This document shows positions 10,053-18,429 of a stretch of 36,361 bases of DNA, one piece after another. The notes below the pieces were generated by a model. It searched no databases. It saw only the letters and a program-made list of their open reading frames with translations, and was not told the origin of the DNA. Position 1 is the first letter of the stretch. Every line of letters starts with the position of its first letter. This DNA is from Deltaproteobacteria bacterium. GTDB lineage: Bacteria; Desulfobacterota; Desulfobulbia; Desulfobulbales; Desulfocapsaceae. The position numbers were made by a program, and so were the translations under genes. Location of the stretch: NCBI GenBank assembly GCA_024280265.1, contig JAJRQL010000114.1, positions 1 through 36,361 on the forward strand, given 5' to 3'.

Positions 10053-10757
10053 TCACTCCCTTTGCTGTTCCACTGCAAACACCATAAAGTCCTCACCATT
10101 CGCCTTCCAGCGGATATTTACGTCCCATAGCAGCATTCCGTATTCTCTTGTGCTGGCGCGCTGACTTGCCGGTCGGGGGTCCTGCGTTAAAATCTCTGTC
10201 ACCAGAGCCAGCAGATTTCTGTCTGTCTGCTCCTGATACGAACGGCATTTTTCCTCTGCTTCCCGACTGAAAGCCACCGCCACCTTCCTGGTGCTGAAAT
10301 GAGCAAAGCCACTACTGGCATCGGGTACTGCGTCGCTATATGGAACATAAGGTTTGAGATCAAAAACAGGTGTACCATGCAAGAGATCCTGCTCACTGAT
10401 ATCAAGATACAAGCTCCCCTTCTCCCGCCGCAGCCCGTGATACCGTACCACGGAAAGGCCAAGAAAATTTGGCCGATGGGGAGTCCGACTTGCGAAAAGC
10501 CCAACCCGCTTCTGGCCACCCAGCCAGGGTGGACGAACCGTGGGACGCCACCCGTCAGGTACAGCTTCATGGAACAGAAACTGGACCCAGATATGAGAAA
10601 ATCTTTCAAGTTCTTTAAACATCTCCTCCCGATCGCAGGGGGGGAGCAGCTCAATGCTGCCACGAGCACTTTTAACCAGCCCCGGCTGCCTTGGAATCCC
10701 AAACTTCTCTCTATAACAGGAATGAATTGTCCCTATGGGTTTTATCGACAACTCCAT
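10053..10757 (-). CDS. trmO: tRNA-Thr (GGU) A37 N6-methyltransferase TrmO (TsaA-like)
   Basis: TrmO uses SAM to N6-methylate the t6A37 base in threonine tRNA. The 234 residues match the E. coli YaeB/TsaA length. The family core is clear: IGTIHSCYREKFGIPRQPGL near the start, LERFSHIWVQFLFH, then ASRTPHRPNFLGLSVV, and a C-terminal half containing LDLKPYVPY-like FDLKPYVPYSDAVPDA. The start ATG is preceded by GAGGG. It is divergent from nikR across 91 bp and is presumably transcribed alone. Confidence 0.9.
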   Translation of the reverse strand: MELSIKPIGTIHSCYREKFGIPRQPGLVKSARGSIELLPPCDREEMFKELERFSHIWVQFLFHEAVPDGWRPTVRPPWLGGQKRVGLFASRTPHRPNFLGLSVVRYHGLRREKGSLYLDISEQDLLHGTPVFDLKPYVPYSDAVPDASSGFAHFSTRKVAVAFSREAEEKCRSYQEQTDRNLLALVTEILTQDPRPASQRASTREYGMLLWDVNIRWKANGEDFMVFAVEQQRE

Positions 10758-10792
10758 ATAATACCCTCACACTCAAAATAGTTATAAGCCTG

Positions 10793-10826
10793 TTGACGTT
10801 TCTCTTAGCAGGTGTTATCTTAACAC
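10793..10826 (+). promoter_or_regulatory. nikR promoter with palindrome over the -10
   Basis: TTGACG (10793-10798) and TATCTT (10816-10821) are 17 bases apart, a sigma70-like arrangement 28 bases upstream of nikR. The -10 is embedded in the inverted repeat GTGTTA-TCT-TAACAC (10812-10826). A repressor bound there would block the promoter, so autoregulation is plausible. NikR half-sites are normally much farther apart (GTATGA-N16-TCATAC in E. coli), so the assignment to NikR is not secure. Confidence 0.5.
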
Positions 10827-10848
10827 AAATTAAAAAAAGGTATTAAAG

Positions 10849-11259
10849 ATGTTAAAGCGATTTACAGTCTCCATGGAAGACACCCTTCTTGATGATTTTG
10901 ATACTTTCATCAAGGAGCGTCATTACCAGAACCGCTCCGAAGCTCTGCGCGACCTGATCCGGGGCCGTATCATTGAAAAAGAGTGGCAGGCGGAAAAGGC
11001 GGTAATGGGAGTAATTTCGCTTGTATACGACCACCACCAGCACCAGCTGCAGGAAAAGGTAACTGAGCTGCAACATGATTACCATAATCAGATCGTCTCC
11101 ACCACCCACGTCCACATGGATCACCACAACTGCCTTGAAGTTATCATTGTCCACGGCAAGGCCGGTGATGTCCGCAGGCTTGCTGACAGTCTCAAGGCTC
11201 TGCGAGGTGTGCGAAACGGGAGTCTTTCCATGAGTTCCACCGGAAAAGATCTGCACTGA
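10849..11259 (+). CDS. nikR: Nickel-responsive regulator NikR
   Basis: NikR is a ribbon-helix-helix repressor that binds DNA when loaded with nickel and controls nickel uptake. The first ~45 residues (MLKRFTVSMEDTLLDDFD...NRSEALRDLIR) form the RHH domain; the remainder is the ACT-like nickel-binding, tetramerising domain. The four high-affinity nickel ligands fall at His76, His87, His89 and Cys95, matching the E. coli numbering exactly (HDYHNQIVSTTHVHMDHHNC). At 136 residues it is full length. No nickel transporter or hydrogenase gene is in the window, so its targets lie elsewhere. A palindrome over its own -10 suggests autoregulation. Confidence 0.95.
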   Translation: MLKRFTVSMEDTLLDDFDTFIKERHYQNRSEALRDLIRGRIIEKEWQAEKAVMGVISLVYDHHQHQLQEKVTELQHDYHNQIVSTTHVHMDHHNCLEVIIVHGKAGDVRRLADSLKALRGVRNGSLSMSSTGKDLH

Positions 11260-11571
11260 TTTCAGGAAATACCCACCATACACATTTCAGAATAAATCTT
11301 AACTATACCCGCAGTCGGGTTGAGAAAGCTTGATTACGATCGCGTAATAACCGTCTTCCTGTTTTAACTACTTTTTCTTTGTGGCCTCCTTCTTCATTCC
11401 CATTCTTTTGGGCACTAAAAAAACAACAGATATGGAGTAATATCTGACCTGACAAGTCGGAAAACGTTTTAGAGTCGCTGGATGTTACCCAGAAACAGTT
11501 CCACAGCCATAAACACGTTCACACCCCTATGGCGACCATTCCCTATCAGCGCGATACCAAAGCTGTGAGAA
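11260..11571. other. 312-bp intergenic region with inverted repeats and a dispersed repeat
   Basis: No gene is visible. It contains a small hairpin ACCCG-CAGT-CGGGT (11307-11320) after nikR, an inverted repeat ATTACG-ATCG-CGTAAT (11333-11348), and one copy of the 39-bp dispersed repeat (11444-11482). Confidence 0.7.
11444..11482 (-). repeat. 39-bp dispersed intergenic repeat, copy 1
   Basis: The reverse complement of this segment matches 28007-28045 at 36 of 39 positions. The shared core reads TCCAG.GACTCTAAAA then GTTTT, then CGACTTGTCAGGTCAG. Homology stops sharply on both sides, so this is a defined repeat unit and not a duplicated region. Confidence 0.8.
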
Positions 11572-11982
11572 TCACACCTGATACTTCTCTACAATATCGT
11601 CCGGCACCCGAACGGGGCGTCCACTTTTAATTGCTACCATTGTGTAACTAACCTGGCCCTGTGCAGCAATTTTATCTTTTTCTCCCTTCACTATCCAGAA
11701 ATTAATAACGACCTTGGCACCATGAAAATTCTCCAGCTGAGTCCGCACCCTCACCGTTTCGTCCTGAAGAAGAATGGGTCGTTTGTACTGGATAGAAAGC
11801 TCTGAAGCCACCCAGGAGAACCCACGTTCCACGAACTCCTCCATGGTCATTTCATAATCCTTTTTCATCTGGTCATAACGGGCCATCAGTATATAATCAA
11901 GATATCTTGAGTAATGAACATGACTGTTCATATCTATGTCATCAGGACGTACCGTTACTTCGGTCTCAAAGATGGAATGCAT
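11572..11982 (-). CDS. Hotdog-fold acyl-CoA thioesterase (4HBT family)
   Basis: A 4-hydroxybenzoyl-CoA-thioesterase/YbgC-like hotdog protein that probably hydrolyses acyl-CoA or acyl-ACP thioesters. The motif RPDDIDMNSHVHYSRYLDY carries the conserved Asp and the start of the long helix; the rest is the expected alternating beta-sheet. I chose the ATG at 11982 (MHSIFETEV), preceded by AGAGAGAAG, which gives 136 residues, the normal size; the frame stays open to 12042 but that would add a basic leader lying within the upstream gene. It overlaps the end of the EamA gene by 17 bp, implying translational coupling. The physiological substrate is not evident. Confidence 0.85.
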   Translation of the reverse strand: MHSIFETEVTVRPDDIDMNSHVHYSRYLDYILMARYDQMKKDYEMTMEEFVERGFSWVASELSIQYKRPILLQDETVRVRTQLENFHGAKVVINFWIVKGEKDKIAAQGQVSYTMVAIKSGRPVRVPDDIVEKYQV

Positions 11983-12868
11983 TTTTCTTCTCTCTGCTCT
12001 GTTTTTTTCGTAAACGGCTGTAGACAAGCCAGATACCACCACTCACAATACAACTACCGCCAACCCATGTAGCCGCAGACGGAACTTCACCCCAGAAAAA
12101 GTAACCATACATCATCGAAAGCACAACTGAGGCGTAGCTTGAAGCTGCAATGGCCGGTGCTTTGTCGTGCCGGTAGGCCATGGTAAGAAGATACTGTCCG
12201 GAGCTTGCAAAAATTGATATCCCGGTAATAAAACCCCACTGCCGGAGAGTCGGAACCTCAAATGACTGATAGCTCAGCAGTCCGCTGACGGCTGCCAGCA
12301 GGATAGTGAAGTTAAAGACAATAACTCCCGGATTATCGGTACGCCCAAGTCTTCTCACCAGCAAGTGGGCAATGGCCGATGTGGCTGCGGCAAGAAGAGC
12401 AACCCAGGCGGCACCGCTCCAGGCAAGACCGGGCCGCATGATAAAAAGTGACCCTGCCAGGCCACAGAATATAGCGACCCATACCTCTTTCGGGGCACGT
12501 TCTCCCACAATGAAAGGAGCAGCAAGTGCCAGAAGCAGAGGCTGGGTCCGTCCTAAAAAGACACAGTCAGCAAGGGGCATATTGATAAGGGCATAATAAA
12601 AACAGAACATAGCCACCGCACCAAAAACAGTTCTCAATAATAATACTTTCCATGCTCTGGTAACCAGTGGTTCACCTCGTCTCACAAGGGATACAAAGAG
12701 AACAGGTACCGCAAGCAGACAACGGAGAAACATCAACTCGGGAAGTGGCAGAGAGTCACCCATGGCCTTCACCAGGGTGGACATGGTCACAAAACAGGCA
12801 GATGCGCAAAGCATCAGCAAAATACCTGTTGTCTTTTTTTCACCGGATCTCATCGTTTCCATTATCAT
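11966..12868 (-). CDS. EamA/DMT-family transporter
   Basis: A 300-residue inner-membrane protein with about ten hydrophobic segments arranged as two EamA repeats (roughly residues 15-145 and 150-290), the layout of drug/metabolite exporters such as RhaT/YdcZ relatives. Typical features are FLRCLLAVPVLF after the first helix, ALINMPLADCVFL near residue 95 and the SGQYLLTMAYR stretch in the second repeat. The C-terminus is short and basic (RLRKKQSREKK). Alternative starts exist at the third and sixth residues (ATG 12862 and 12853). Substrate is unknown. It precedes and overlaps the thioesterase gene. Confidence 0.88.
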   Translation of the reverse strand: MIMETMRSGEKKTTGILLMLCASACFVTMSTLVKAMGDSLPLPELMFLRCLLAVPVLFVSLVRRGEPLVTRAWKVLLLRTVFGAVAMFCFYYALINMPLADCVFLGRTQPLLLALAAPFIVGERAPKEVWVAIFCGLAGSLFIMRPGLAWSGAAWVALLAAATSAIAHLLVRRLGRTDNPGVIVFNFTILLAAVSGLLSYQSFEVPTLRQWGFITGISIFASSGQYLLTMAYRHDKAPAIAASSYASVVLSMMYGYFFWGEVPSAATWVGGSCIVSGGIWLVYSRLRKKQSREKKNAFHL

Positions 12869-13076
12869 AACAGCAAGTACAGCTTTCTAGATCCATAGCA
12901 GCTCCATCCCTTTGACGCTCTCATCATTTACAGATGCCGGGGGATATTGAATCAGTAGATGTACACGGTCAGTGGATTTAAAAACAGCCTTCTTTTTGCT
13001 TTGGAAAGCAGAACAGAAGATGTAAGATTATGACGATGCTCCAAAAACAACCATCTTCACTTTCGGGAAACACCCC

Positions 13077-15263
13077 ATGGTAACCGCTGGTATCGCTATC
13101 CTTCTTGCCACAGGACTCATTGCGGCAAAACTGTCACAGCGGATACACATGCCTTCGGTAACCGGCTATATTATTGCAGGCCTGCTCCTGGGTCCAAGCG
13201 GTTTTGACCTTATCTCAGAAGGGTCGATTGGAAACAGCCTGGACCACTTCACCCGCATAGCGCTTATGCTCATAGCCTTCGGGATCGGCGAACACATTGA
13301 GCTCAAGAAACTGAAAGAACACGCCCGAAGCCTCCTGTTTATAGGATTTTTCGAGACAACCGGCGCTTTTCTGCTGGTAACCAGCACTGTTTTCATGCTC
13401 ATCACCTATACAGGCCTGGGCATTGAAAGCTGGCTACTCAGAGAAAACCTGGCCCTCGCCATCCTCCTGGGCGCAGTAAGTGTAGCCACAGCACCTGCAG
13501 CGACCCTACTGGTTGTCCGTGAACTCAATGCAAAAGGCCCCCTCACCTCATCACTTCTGGCCATCGTCGCGATTGATAATGGTCTGGCCATCGCTATTTT
13601 CGGACTGGCCATCTCTCTCACCCACCAGATAATCGGACAGGATGGCACCCCCATACTCATGGCCATCGGCAACGGGGTCCTTGAAATATTCCTGTCACTG
13701 CTGCTTGGCTGGATCACTGGGTTCTTCCTGGAAGCGGTACTTGGAAAACTCAAGAAAGAAGGCGAAATGCTCACCGCCGGCCTCGCCATCCTCCTGCTCT
13801 GCAGTGAGTTGGCTGTATACCTCAATCTCTCACCGCTTCTTGCCGGTATGGTGGCAGGATTTACCCTGGTGAATAAAGCTGAGCGTGATGTCCGGGTCTT
13901 TCGAGTCCTTAACAATTTTGAGCCACCTATCTATGTGCTGTTTTTTACCCTGGCCGGAACCCACCTTGACATCAAAACTCTCGGCAGTGCCGGCCTCATA
14001 GGACTGGCCTATTTCCTGGCCAGGGTTGTAGGGAAAGTCGTCGGTGTCCAGGTCGGAGCACAGCTTGGCAAGGCCCCGGAGGTTATCCGGAAATACCTTG
14101 GACTCTCACTGGTTCCACAGGCAGGGGTGGCCATTGGCCTTATCTTTCTCATCAGTGCAGACCAGAGCCTTGCTGTGTATTCCTCTATTATCACCCCAGT
14201 TGTGCTCACGGGAGTGTTCCTCTCCGAACTGTTCGGACCGCTTGCTGCAAAATTTGCGGTTATCAGTGCCAACGAGGCTATGCGTCCCAAGTCAAATGGA
14301 TATGATGAACCACGTTGTGAGGGATTGACGGAGAAAGAGTGTGACCAGTTTATGAGATCAGAGGCGGGAGTGAAGATCCTCCCTTGGACCTGGCAGAAAC
14401 TGACCCCTCCCGACAAGCCTGAAAGTGTTGTAGTCTTCGGGGCAACACGTCGCCACACCGTAAATGGTATCGCAAGGGTTGCCACGATTTTTGCTCACTA
14501 TTTCAACGCCCTCCCCATGGCTGTATTTGTCCGCCCCCCGTATACCGTCACCGCAGAGAATCACTTCCAGATTGAAAGAGAAGAAGTGGAAAGCATGGGC
14601 TACAAGCTGCTTACAGAGGTTGTCCCTGACATCAATATTGCCTCTGGCCTGGTTGCGGCTGTGGAGTATAACGATGCCAAGGCTGTTGTGCTCAGCTACC
14701 CACTCCATGATGAGGCATCTGATTTTTCCAGTATCCTGGAAACAGTGGCCAGCAACGTCTCCTGCCCAGTTATTGTTGTACAGTTTTATGGAGTACTACA
14801 CACTGAAAAAATCCTCGTCCCCATCACGGACATGGAGGATCTTGTGGAAGTTTATCCAGTTGTGGCCGCTCTCGACACCGTTGGGGAGCATCATATTCAA
14901 CTGCTCTATCTTCTGAGTTCTGAAGCAGACCAGAGTGACCTTGAACGCCAGACAGAGGAGATCAAGACCTGGCTGAAAACACAGCCCAGCCAAGTGAAAC
15001 TTTCCGTAAAATCAGTGGCAACTGATTCCAGGGTAGACAGCATTAAAGAAGAATCGGAAGAACATGATATCGTTGTGATGGGTGCAATAAGAGCTCACGG
15101 AGTGAGAAAATTCTTCTTCGGCTCACTGACAGACAGTCTTGCCAAAAGCCTGAAAAAACCTCTTATCGTGGTCTATGATGCAAAAAAAAACCAATCTCCC
15201 TATCCACATGAAAAAAACGGGAATGGTGACAGAATAACAACTATTCTGAATACTGTGTTTTAA
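13077..15263 (+). CDS. Kef/CPA2-type cation:proton antiporter with UspA-like C-terminal domains
   Basis: The first ~395 residues form a Na+/H+ exchanger-type membrane domain of roughly 12 helices, opening with VTAGIAILLATGLIAAKLSQRIHMPSV and including the conserved GYIIAGLLLGPSG. Helix patterns typical of the CPA2 core occur near AIVAIDNGLAIAIFG (the IDN Asp is the likely ion-binding residue). No TrkA-N domain follows. Instead the soluble tail from about residue 445 resembles tandem universal-stress-protein domains: VVVFGATRRHTVNGIARVA and, near the end, VVMGAIRAHGVRKFFFGSLTDSLAK...PLIVVYD. Ion specificity (Na+ or K+) cannot be told. ATG 13077 follows CGGGAAACACCCC. A palindrome and T-run just after the stop suggest it ends its own transcript. 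Confidence 0.88.
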   Translation: MVTAGIAILLATGLIAAKLSQRIHMPSVTGYIIAGLLLGPSGFDLISEGSIGNSLDHFTRIALMLIAFGIGEHIELKKLKEHARSLLFIGFFETTGAFLLVTSTVFMLITYTGLGIESWLLRENLALAILLGAVSVATAPAATLLVVRELNAKGPLTSSLLAIVAIDNGLAIAIFGLAISLTHQIIGQDGTPILMAIGNGVLEIFLSLLLGWITGFFLEAVLGKLKKEGEMLTAGLAILLLCSELAVYLNLSPLLAGMVAGFTLVNKAERDVRVFRVLNNFEPPIYVLFFTLAGTHLDIKTLGSAGLIGLAYFLARVVGKVVGVQVGAQLGKAPEVIRKYLGLSLVPQAGVAIGLIFLISADQSLAVYSSIITPVVLTGVFLSELFGPLAAKFAVISANEAMRPKSNGYDEPRCEGLTEKECDQFMRSEAGVKILPWTWQKLTPPDKPESVVVFGATRRHTVNGIARVATIFAHYFNALPMAVFVRPPYTVTAENHFQIEREEVESMGYKLLTEVVPDINIASGLVAAVEYNDAKAVVLSYPLHDEASDFSSILETVASNVSCPVIVVQFYGVLHTEKILVPITDMEDLVEVYPVVAALDTVGEHHIQLLYLLSSEADQSDLERQTEEIKTWLKTQPSQVKLSVKSVATDSRVDSIKEESEEHDIVVMGAIRAHGVRKFFFGSLTDSLAKSLKKPLIVVYDAKKNQSPYPHEKNGNGDRITTILNTVF

Positions 15264-15269
15264 AATTCA

Positions 15270-15300
15270 GACGGGTACCCGTCAGCTAACAGCTCTTTTT
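15270..15300 (+). terminator. Terminator after the antiporter gene
   Basis: The 14-bp perfect palindrome GACGGGTACCCGTC starts seven bases after the stop codon and is followed by AGCT-AAC-AGCT and then CTTTTT ending at 15300. Together they form a plausible intrinsic terminator. Confidence 0.6.
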
Positions 15301-15329
15301 ACCCAAAATAAACTATTGAGTACACGATC

Positions 15330-15725
15330 ATGACTGATACAGCAGATTTCCCCATCACCCTCTTCTCATTCGGTTACAAATACGAACCTCCTCAGGACGT
15401 GAATTTTCTCTTTGATGTCCGTTTTCTAAACAACCCGTTTCACGATGTGGAGTTGCGTTCTTTCACCGGTCTGACAGCAGAGGTTGCTGACTTTGTTTTG
15501 GACAATAGCAGCGGTAAAGAGTGCCTGCGGCATCTGGAGGCCACGATACGGTTTCAGGCAAAAGAACTCCAAAGCAGCGGTAGAGAAGAATTACGAATCG
15601 GTATCGGATGCACCGGAGGCCATCACCGCTCGGTGGCCGTGATCGAAGCCCTGGCAAGACTGCTGAAGAAAGACTTCCCCACAGTCAAATACTATCACAG
15701 AGACATCAGCAGGGAAAGCCACTGA
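15330..15725 (+). CDS. Stand-alone RapZ C-terminal domain protein
   Basis: The 131 residues correspond to the C-terminal domain of RapZ (YvcJ/YhbJ): SFGYKYEPPQDVNFLFDVRFLNNPF at the start, LRSFTGLTAEVADFVLD in the middle, and IGIGCTGGHHRSVAVIEALA near residue 90. The N-terminal P-loop ATPase half of RapZ is absent; the ATG at 15330 opens directly on the domain. In E. coli this part of RapZ binds the small RNAs GlmY/GlmZ and glucosamine 6-phosphate. Whether the isolated domain binds RNA or a metabolite here is inference. It follows the antiporter after a terminator, so it is probably expressed separately. Confidence 0.85.
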   Translation: MTDTADFPITLFSFGYKYEPPQDVNFLFDVRFLNNPFHDVELRSFTGLTAEVADFVLDNSSGKECLRHLEATIRFQAKELQSSGREELRIGIGCTGGHHRSVAVIEALARLLKKDFPTVKYYHRDISRESH

Positions 15726-15758
15726 TATATCTCCACCCGCATTCTTCATTTTCTACTA

Positions 15759-15778
15759 TATCGTTCAGGAGAACGATA
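15759..15778. terminator. Hairpin between convergent genes
   Basis: TATCGTTC-AGGA-GAACGATA is a perfect 8-bp stem with a 4-base loop, located between the RapZ-domain gene (+) and the MATE gene (-), 80 bp before the latter's 3' end. It lacks a T-run but the position between convergent genes suggests a bidirectional terminator. Confidence 0.45.
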
Positions 15779-15858
15779 CAAAGTCCTTCCAACCCACTCA
15801 ATAAAAACATTCCACTGCGCCCCATCAACAAATCTATTTCAGGAAGACATAACTCCTT

Positions 15859-17247
15859 TTACCCCTTCTCAATCACCAGCATCTGCTCCCATTTACCCCC
15901 ATGGTAACGCCAAGATATCATAGCACTGAGAGTAGCGATAAAAAGAACAATACATCCCCAGGCCATATAAATATCCATGCCCAAATAGGTAATCCCGGTA
16001 AAAAGGGGAATCAGCATGACACAGAGAGTGGCTCCCGAGATTGCGTAGAGAAGAAAACGCGTATCACCAGCCCCTTTAAGGACTGCCGCAAAGATCATGT
16101 AGAAAACGTCCAGAAGAATATACATGGCAACCAGTTTCAGTAAATTAATCCCCATAACCAGAATGGCATCGTACTCTCCGCCCATATTCTCCCTATTCAT
16201 AAAAATGGAGATAATAAATTCGGGTACAAAAACAAACGCAGCCCCCAGGGGCACTGTGTAAAGCAGCAGTATATGAATGCCACTCCAAGCAGCTGATCGT
16301 GCCTCATCAGGCCTGCCACGTCCAAGTGCCTGCCCGGTCAGGCTGCTCATTCCAAAGGAAAAGCCCAGGGCTGGCATAAAAGCGAGAGAACTGATGGAGA
16401 TCACGATATTTGATGCCGCAAGGGGAACTGTCCCCATACGTCCGACAATGAGAATAAAGAAGGTGAAGGCAAAGATATCAAGACTGAACTGCAAAGCACC
16501 TGGAACTCCATACCTGAGCAGTCTCTGCATAAGTACCCAGTCCAACTTCATGGTCTCCATAAGTTTAAATTCTTGTCTGAAACGACAGGAGAAAACAGGA
16601 AGTCCAAGACACAACACCACCACAGCCCAGGAAACAACCGTGGCTATTCCAGCCCCCTGGATACCAAGCTCCGGCATGCCCCATACTCCATTTATCAGAG
16701 CATAATTCAACGGAATATTGATGACCATACCCACAATATTTGCCAGCATCACAGTCCTGGTCATTCCTCTGCCGGTGAAAAAACCGGATAGAGCCTGAAT
16801 GGCCACATGGAGAATTCCTCCCTGACAGAGGATCTTAAAGTATTGATTTTCGAGGAGACGGACCTCGGGACTATGACCAACCAGCGCAAAAAGAGGTTCT
16901 GTTACAAAAAAAGCAATACCGAGAAGAATCCCCCCTGAAAAAAATGTGAAAAACAGTCCCTGCCACAACGTTGTCCCAATCTTTTCTGGCTTGCCAGCTC
17001 CGTGATACTGGGCAATAAACACTGAACAATATCCAGCGATACCACCTAAAAAACAGAGTATAAGAAAGGCGCTGACACCTGCCGGGACCACAGCAGATAA
17101 GGCATTGACACTGTAGTGGGCAAGGAAGATACGATCCGTGAACTCCATGACTGTTGTGGCAGCCATTCCCATTACCAGGGGGACGCAGACCCGTGACACT
17201 TCACAATACCTGCTCTTTTGCCGCCAATTCTGCCACATTTCTGACAT
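15859..17247 (-). CDS. MATE-family efflux transporter
   Basis: A 462-residue inner-membrane protein with about 12 hydrophobic segments in two MatE repeats (roughly residues 20-190 and 245-420), expected to export cationic compounds in exchange for Na+ or H+. Family patterns include VPLVMGMAATTVMEFTDRIFLAHYS in helix 1, GYCSVFIAQYHGAG after helix 2, and in the second half LDIFAFTFFILIVGRMG and GMSSLTGQALGRG. The frame extends to 17310, but ATG 17247 (MSEMWQNWRQ) gives a normal N-terminus just before helix 1 and has AAAGAGA upstream. Substrate not evident. Its upstream region is long and palindrome-rich. Confidence 0.9.
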   Translation of the reverse strand: MSEMWQNWRQKSRYCEVSRVCVPLVMGMAATTVMEFTDRIFLAHYSVNALSAVVPAGVSAFLILCFLGGIAGYCSVFIAQYHGAGKPEKIGTTLWQGLFFTFFSGGILLGIAFFVTEPLFALVGHSPEVRLLENQYFKILCQGGILHVAIQALSGFFTGRGMTRTVMLANIVGMVINIPLNYALINGVWGMPELGIQGAGIATVVSWAVVVLCLGLPVFSCRFRQEFKLMETMKLDWVLMQRLLRYGVPGALQFSLDIFAFTFFILIVGRMGTVPLAASNIVISISSLAFMPALGFSFGMSSLTGQALGRGRPDEARSAAWSGIHILLLYTVPLGAAFVFVPEFIISIFMNRENMGGEYDAILVMGINLLKLVAMYILLDVFYMIFAAVLKGAGDTRFLLYAISGATLCVMLIPLFTGITYLGMDIYMAWGCIVLFIATLSAMISWRYHGGKWEQMLVIEKG

Positions 17248-17362
17248 GATATCTCTTTGAGGAAAACGGAATTTAAAAGAAAAAAATTTGGACATTTCAG
17301 TGAAAACCATATATTCATATTATGATGGCGCCGTAAAAACTCTTATCCTCTTATGTTGCTTC

Positions 17363-17414
17363 ACATTTTCAATCATTACGACGTACCTTGGTACGTCAAA
17401 ACAATTGAAAATGT
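17363..17414. repeat. 52-bp nested inverted repeat (cruciform-like)
   Basis: ACATTTTCAAT (17363-17373) is exactly complementary to 17404-17414, and inside it GACGTACC-TT-GGTACGTC (17380-17397) is a perfect 8-bp stem with a two-base gap. The stems are separated by six-base internal loops on each side. It lies upstream of the MATE gene, between divergent genes. Confidence 0.7.
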
Positions 17415-17572
17415 TTACGCCTCGGATGTGAAGTTTTTCGAAGTCTACACTTATTTACTTAGCCAGCTACAATTTCAGGTTTTTACGAGATTGTCATACT
17501 ATAACTATTTGAAAAAATATTCCCTGCTGACACCGGAAGACATGGGCTTTGTTACTACCAGTTCCGCTAACG

Positions 17573-17714
17573 AGTGTCCGTCCAGAAATGAGATCTTTTC
17601 TTCTGCAAAAGGTGCAGAGGAAATTTTACCGCAGGCATATGGTTGATATCCCGAGGACAAGATTTTCAATGCAACGAAAAGTTTGGATAAAAAGGCCATT
17701 GCTGGACAGGCACT
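17573..17714 (+). mobile_element. MITE-like repeat, copy A
   Basis: The 142-bp element starts AGTGTCCGTCCAG and ends CTGGACAGGCACT, an inverted repeat matching at 11 of 13 positions. It is flanked by the direct repeat CTAACG (17567-17572 and 17713-17718), which fits a target duplication. The first ~75 bp and the last ~25 bp match copy B at 29817-29959. On the minus strand both copies can encode KISFLDGHSL next to the terminal repeat. No transposase is present; mobility in trans is inferred. Confidence 0.65.
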
Positions 17715-17743
17715 AACGATTCTTTTAACCTATAAAGGATGCC

Positions 17744-18405
17744 ATGGATACTCTGGAATGTATAAAAACTCGCAGAAGCATCAGGAAATTTACCGAAAAA
17801 TCTGTTCCTAGAAAAGATCTTGAAGAACTGATCGAAATTGCCCGGTGGAGCCCATCATATAAAAACTCCCAGCCCTGGGAGGCCATAATACTCTCCGGCA
17901 ATAAAAAAAGGAACTCTCAAAAATTCTAGTCGACCTGCTGGAAGCAAACAAACCCAACAACCCGGATCTTGCCGCACCCACCTCATGGCCGGAGGCTGAA
18001 AACAACCGTATCAAGCACCTTCTTGCAAAACGGAAAGAACTTACAGGGATTGATCTCGGTGCACCGGAGATGATTGTTAAGGCCAAAAAAGCCAATTTCA
18101 ACTTCTATTACGCACCCCATGCCATCTACCTTTTTCAGGATGCATCGCTGAGCGACTGGTCCCTCTTTGACATCGGTCTCTTTGCCCAGAGCCTGATGCT
18201 TGCCGCCCACGCCAAAGGACTGGGTACTGTCCCCCAGGCATTTGCAACAGATTACGCTGGAGAAGTCAAAGAAGTCCTTGGCATACCTTCCTCAAAACGA
18301 CTTATTCTTGGCCTCTCAGTAGGTTATCCGGATTTGGAATCACCGATAAATGGATATCGCACAGAGCGAGCTGAAGTTGCTGAAATCTGCAGATGGCTGG
18401 AATAA
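17744..18405 (+). pseudogene. Nitroreductase-family protein, frameshifted
   Basis: An FMN-dependent nitroreductase homologue. The 5' part (17744-17929) reads MDTLECIKTRRSIRKFTEKSV...ARWSPSYKNSQPWEAIIL, the classic N-terminal RRSIR and SPS.KNSQPW FMN-binding motifs. It then runs to TAG after a run of seven A (17903-17909). Adding one A restores NKKKELSKILVDLLEA, joining the 3' part (to 18405), which contains DIGLFAQSLMLAAHAKGLGTVPQ and LILGLSVGYPD. The repaired protein would be about 220 residues, normal for the family. A one-base homopolymer undercall, a true mutation, or slippage on the A-run could all explain it. Start ATG 17744 follows AAAGGATGCC. Confidence 0.85.
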
Positions 18406-18429
18406 TAAAGACGCATGCCATGGAACCTT

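Larger units (their letters stand above)
17248..17743. other. 496-bp intergenic region with cruciform and MITE-like repeat
   Basis: No convincing gene. A 97-codon frame (17353-17646) runs through a palindrome and into a dispersed repeat and looks fortuitous. Contents are the nested inverted repeat at 17363-17414, a CTTCACAT/ATGTGAAG pairing around it, the MITE-like copy at 17573-17714, and the ribosome site AAAGGATGCC before the nitroreductase. Confidence 0.75.

Noticed and set aside
17353-17646. 97-codon open frame as a gene
   Set aside because: It runs through a cruciform and into a dispersed repeat, has no recognisable domain and no ribosome site.
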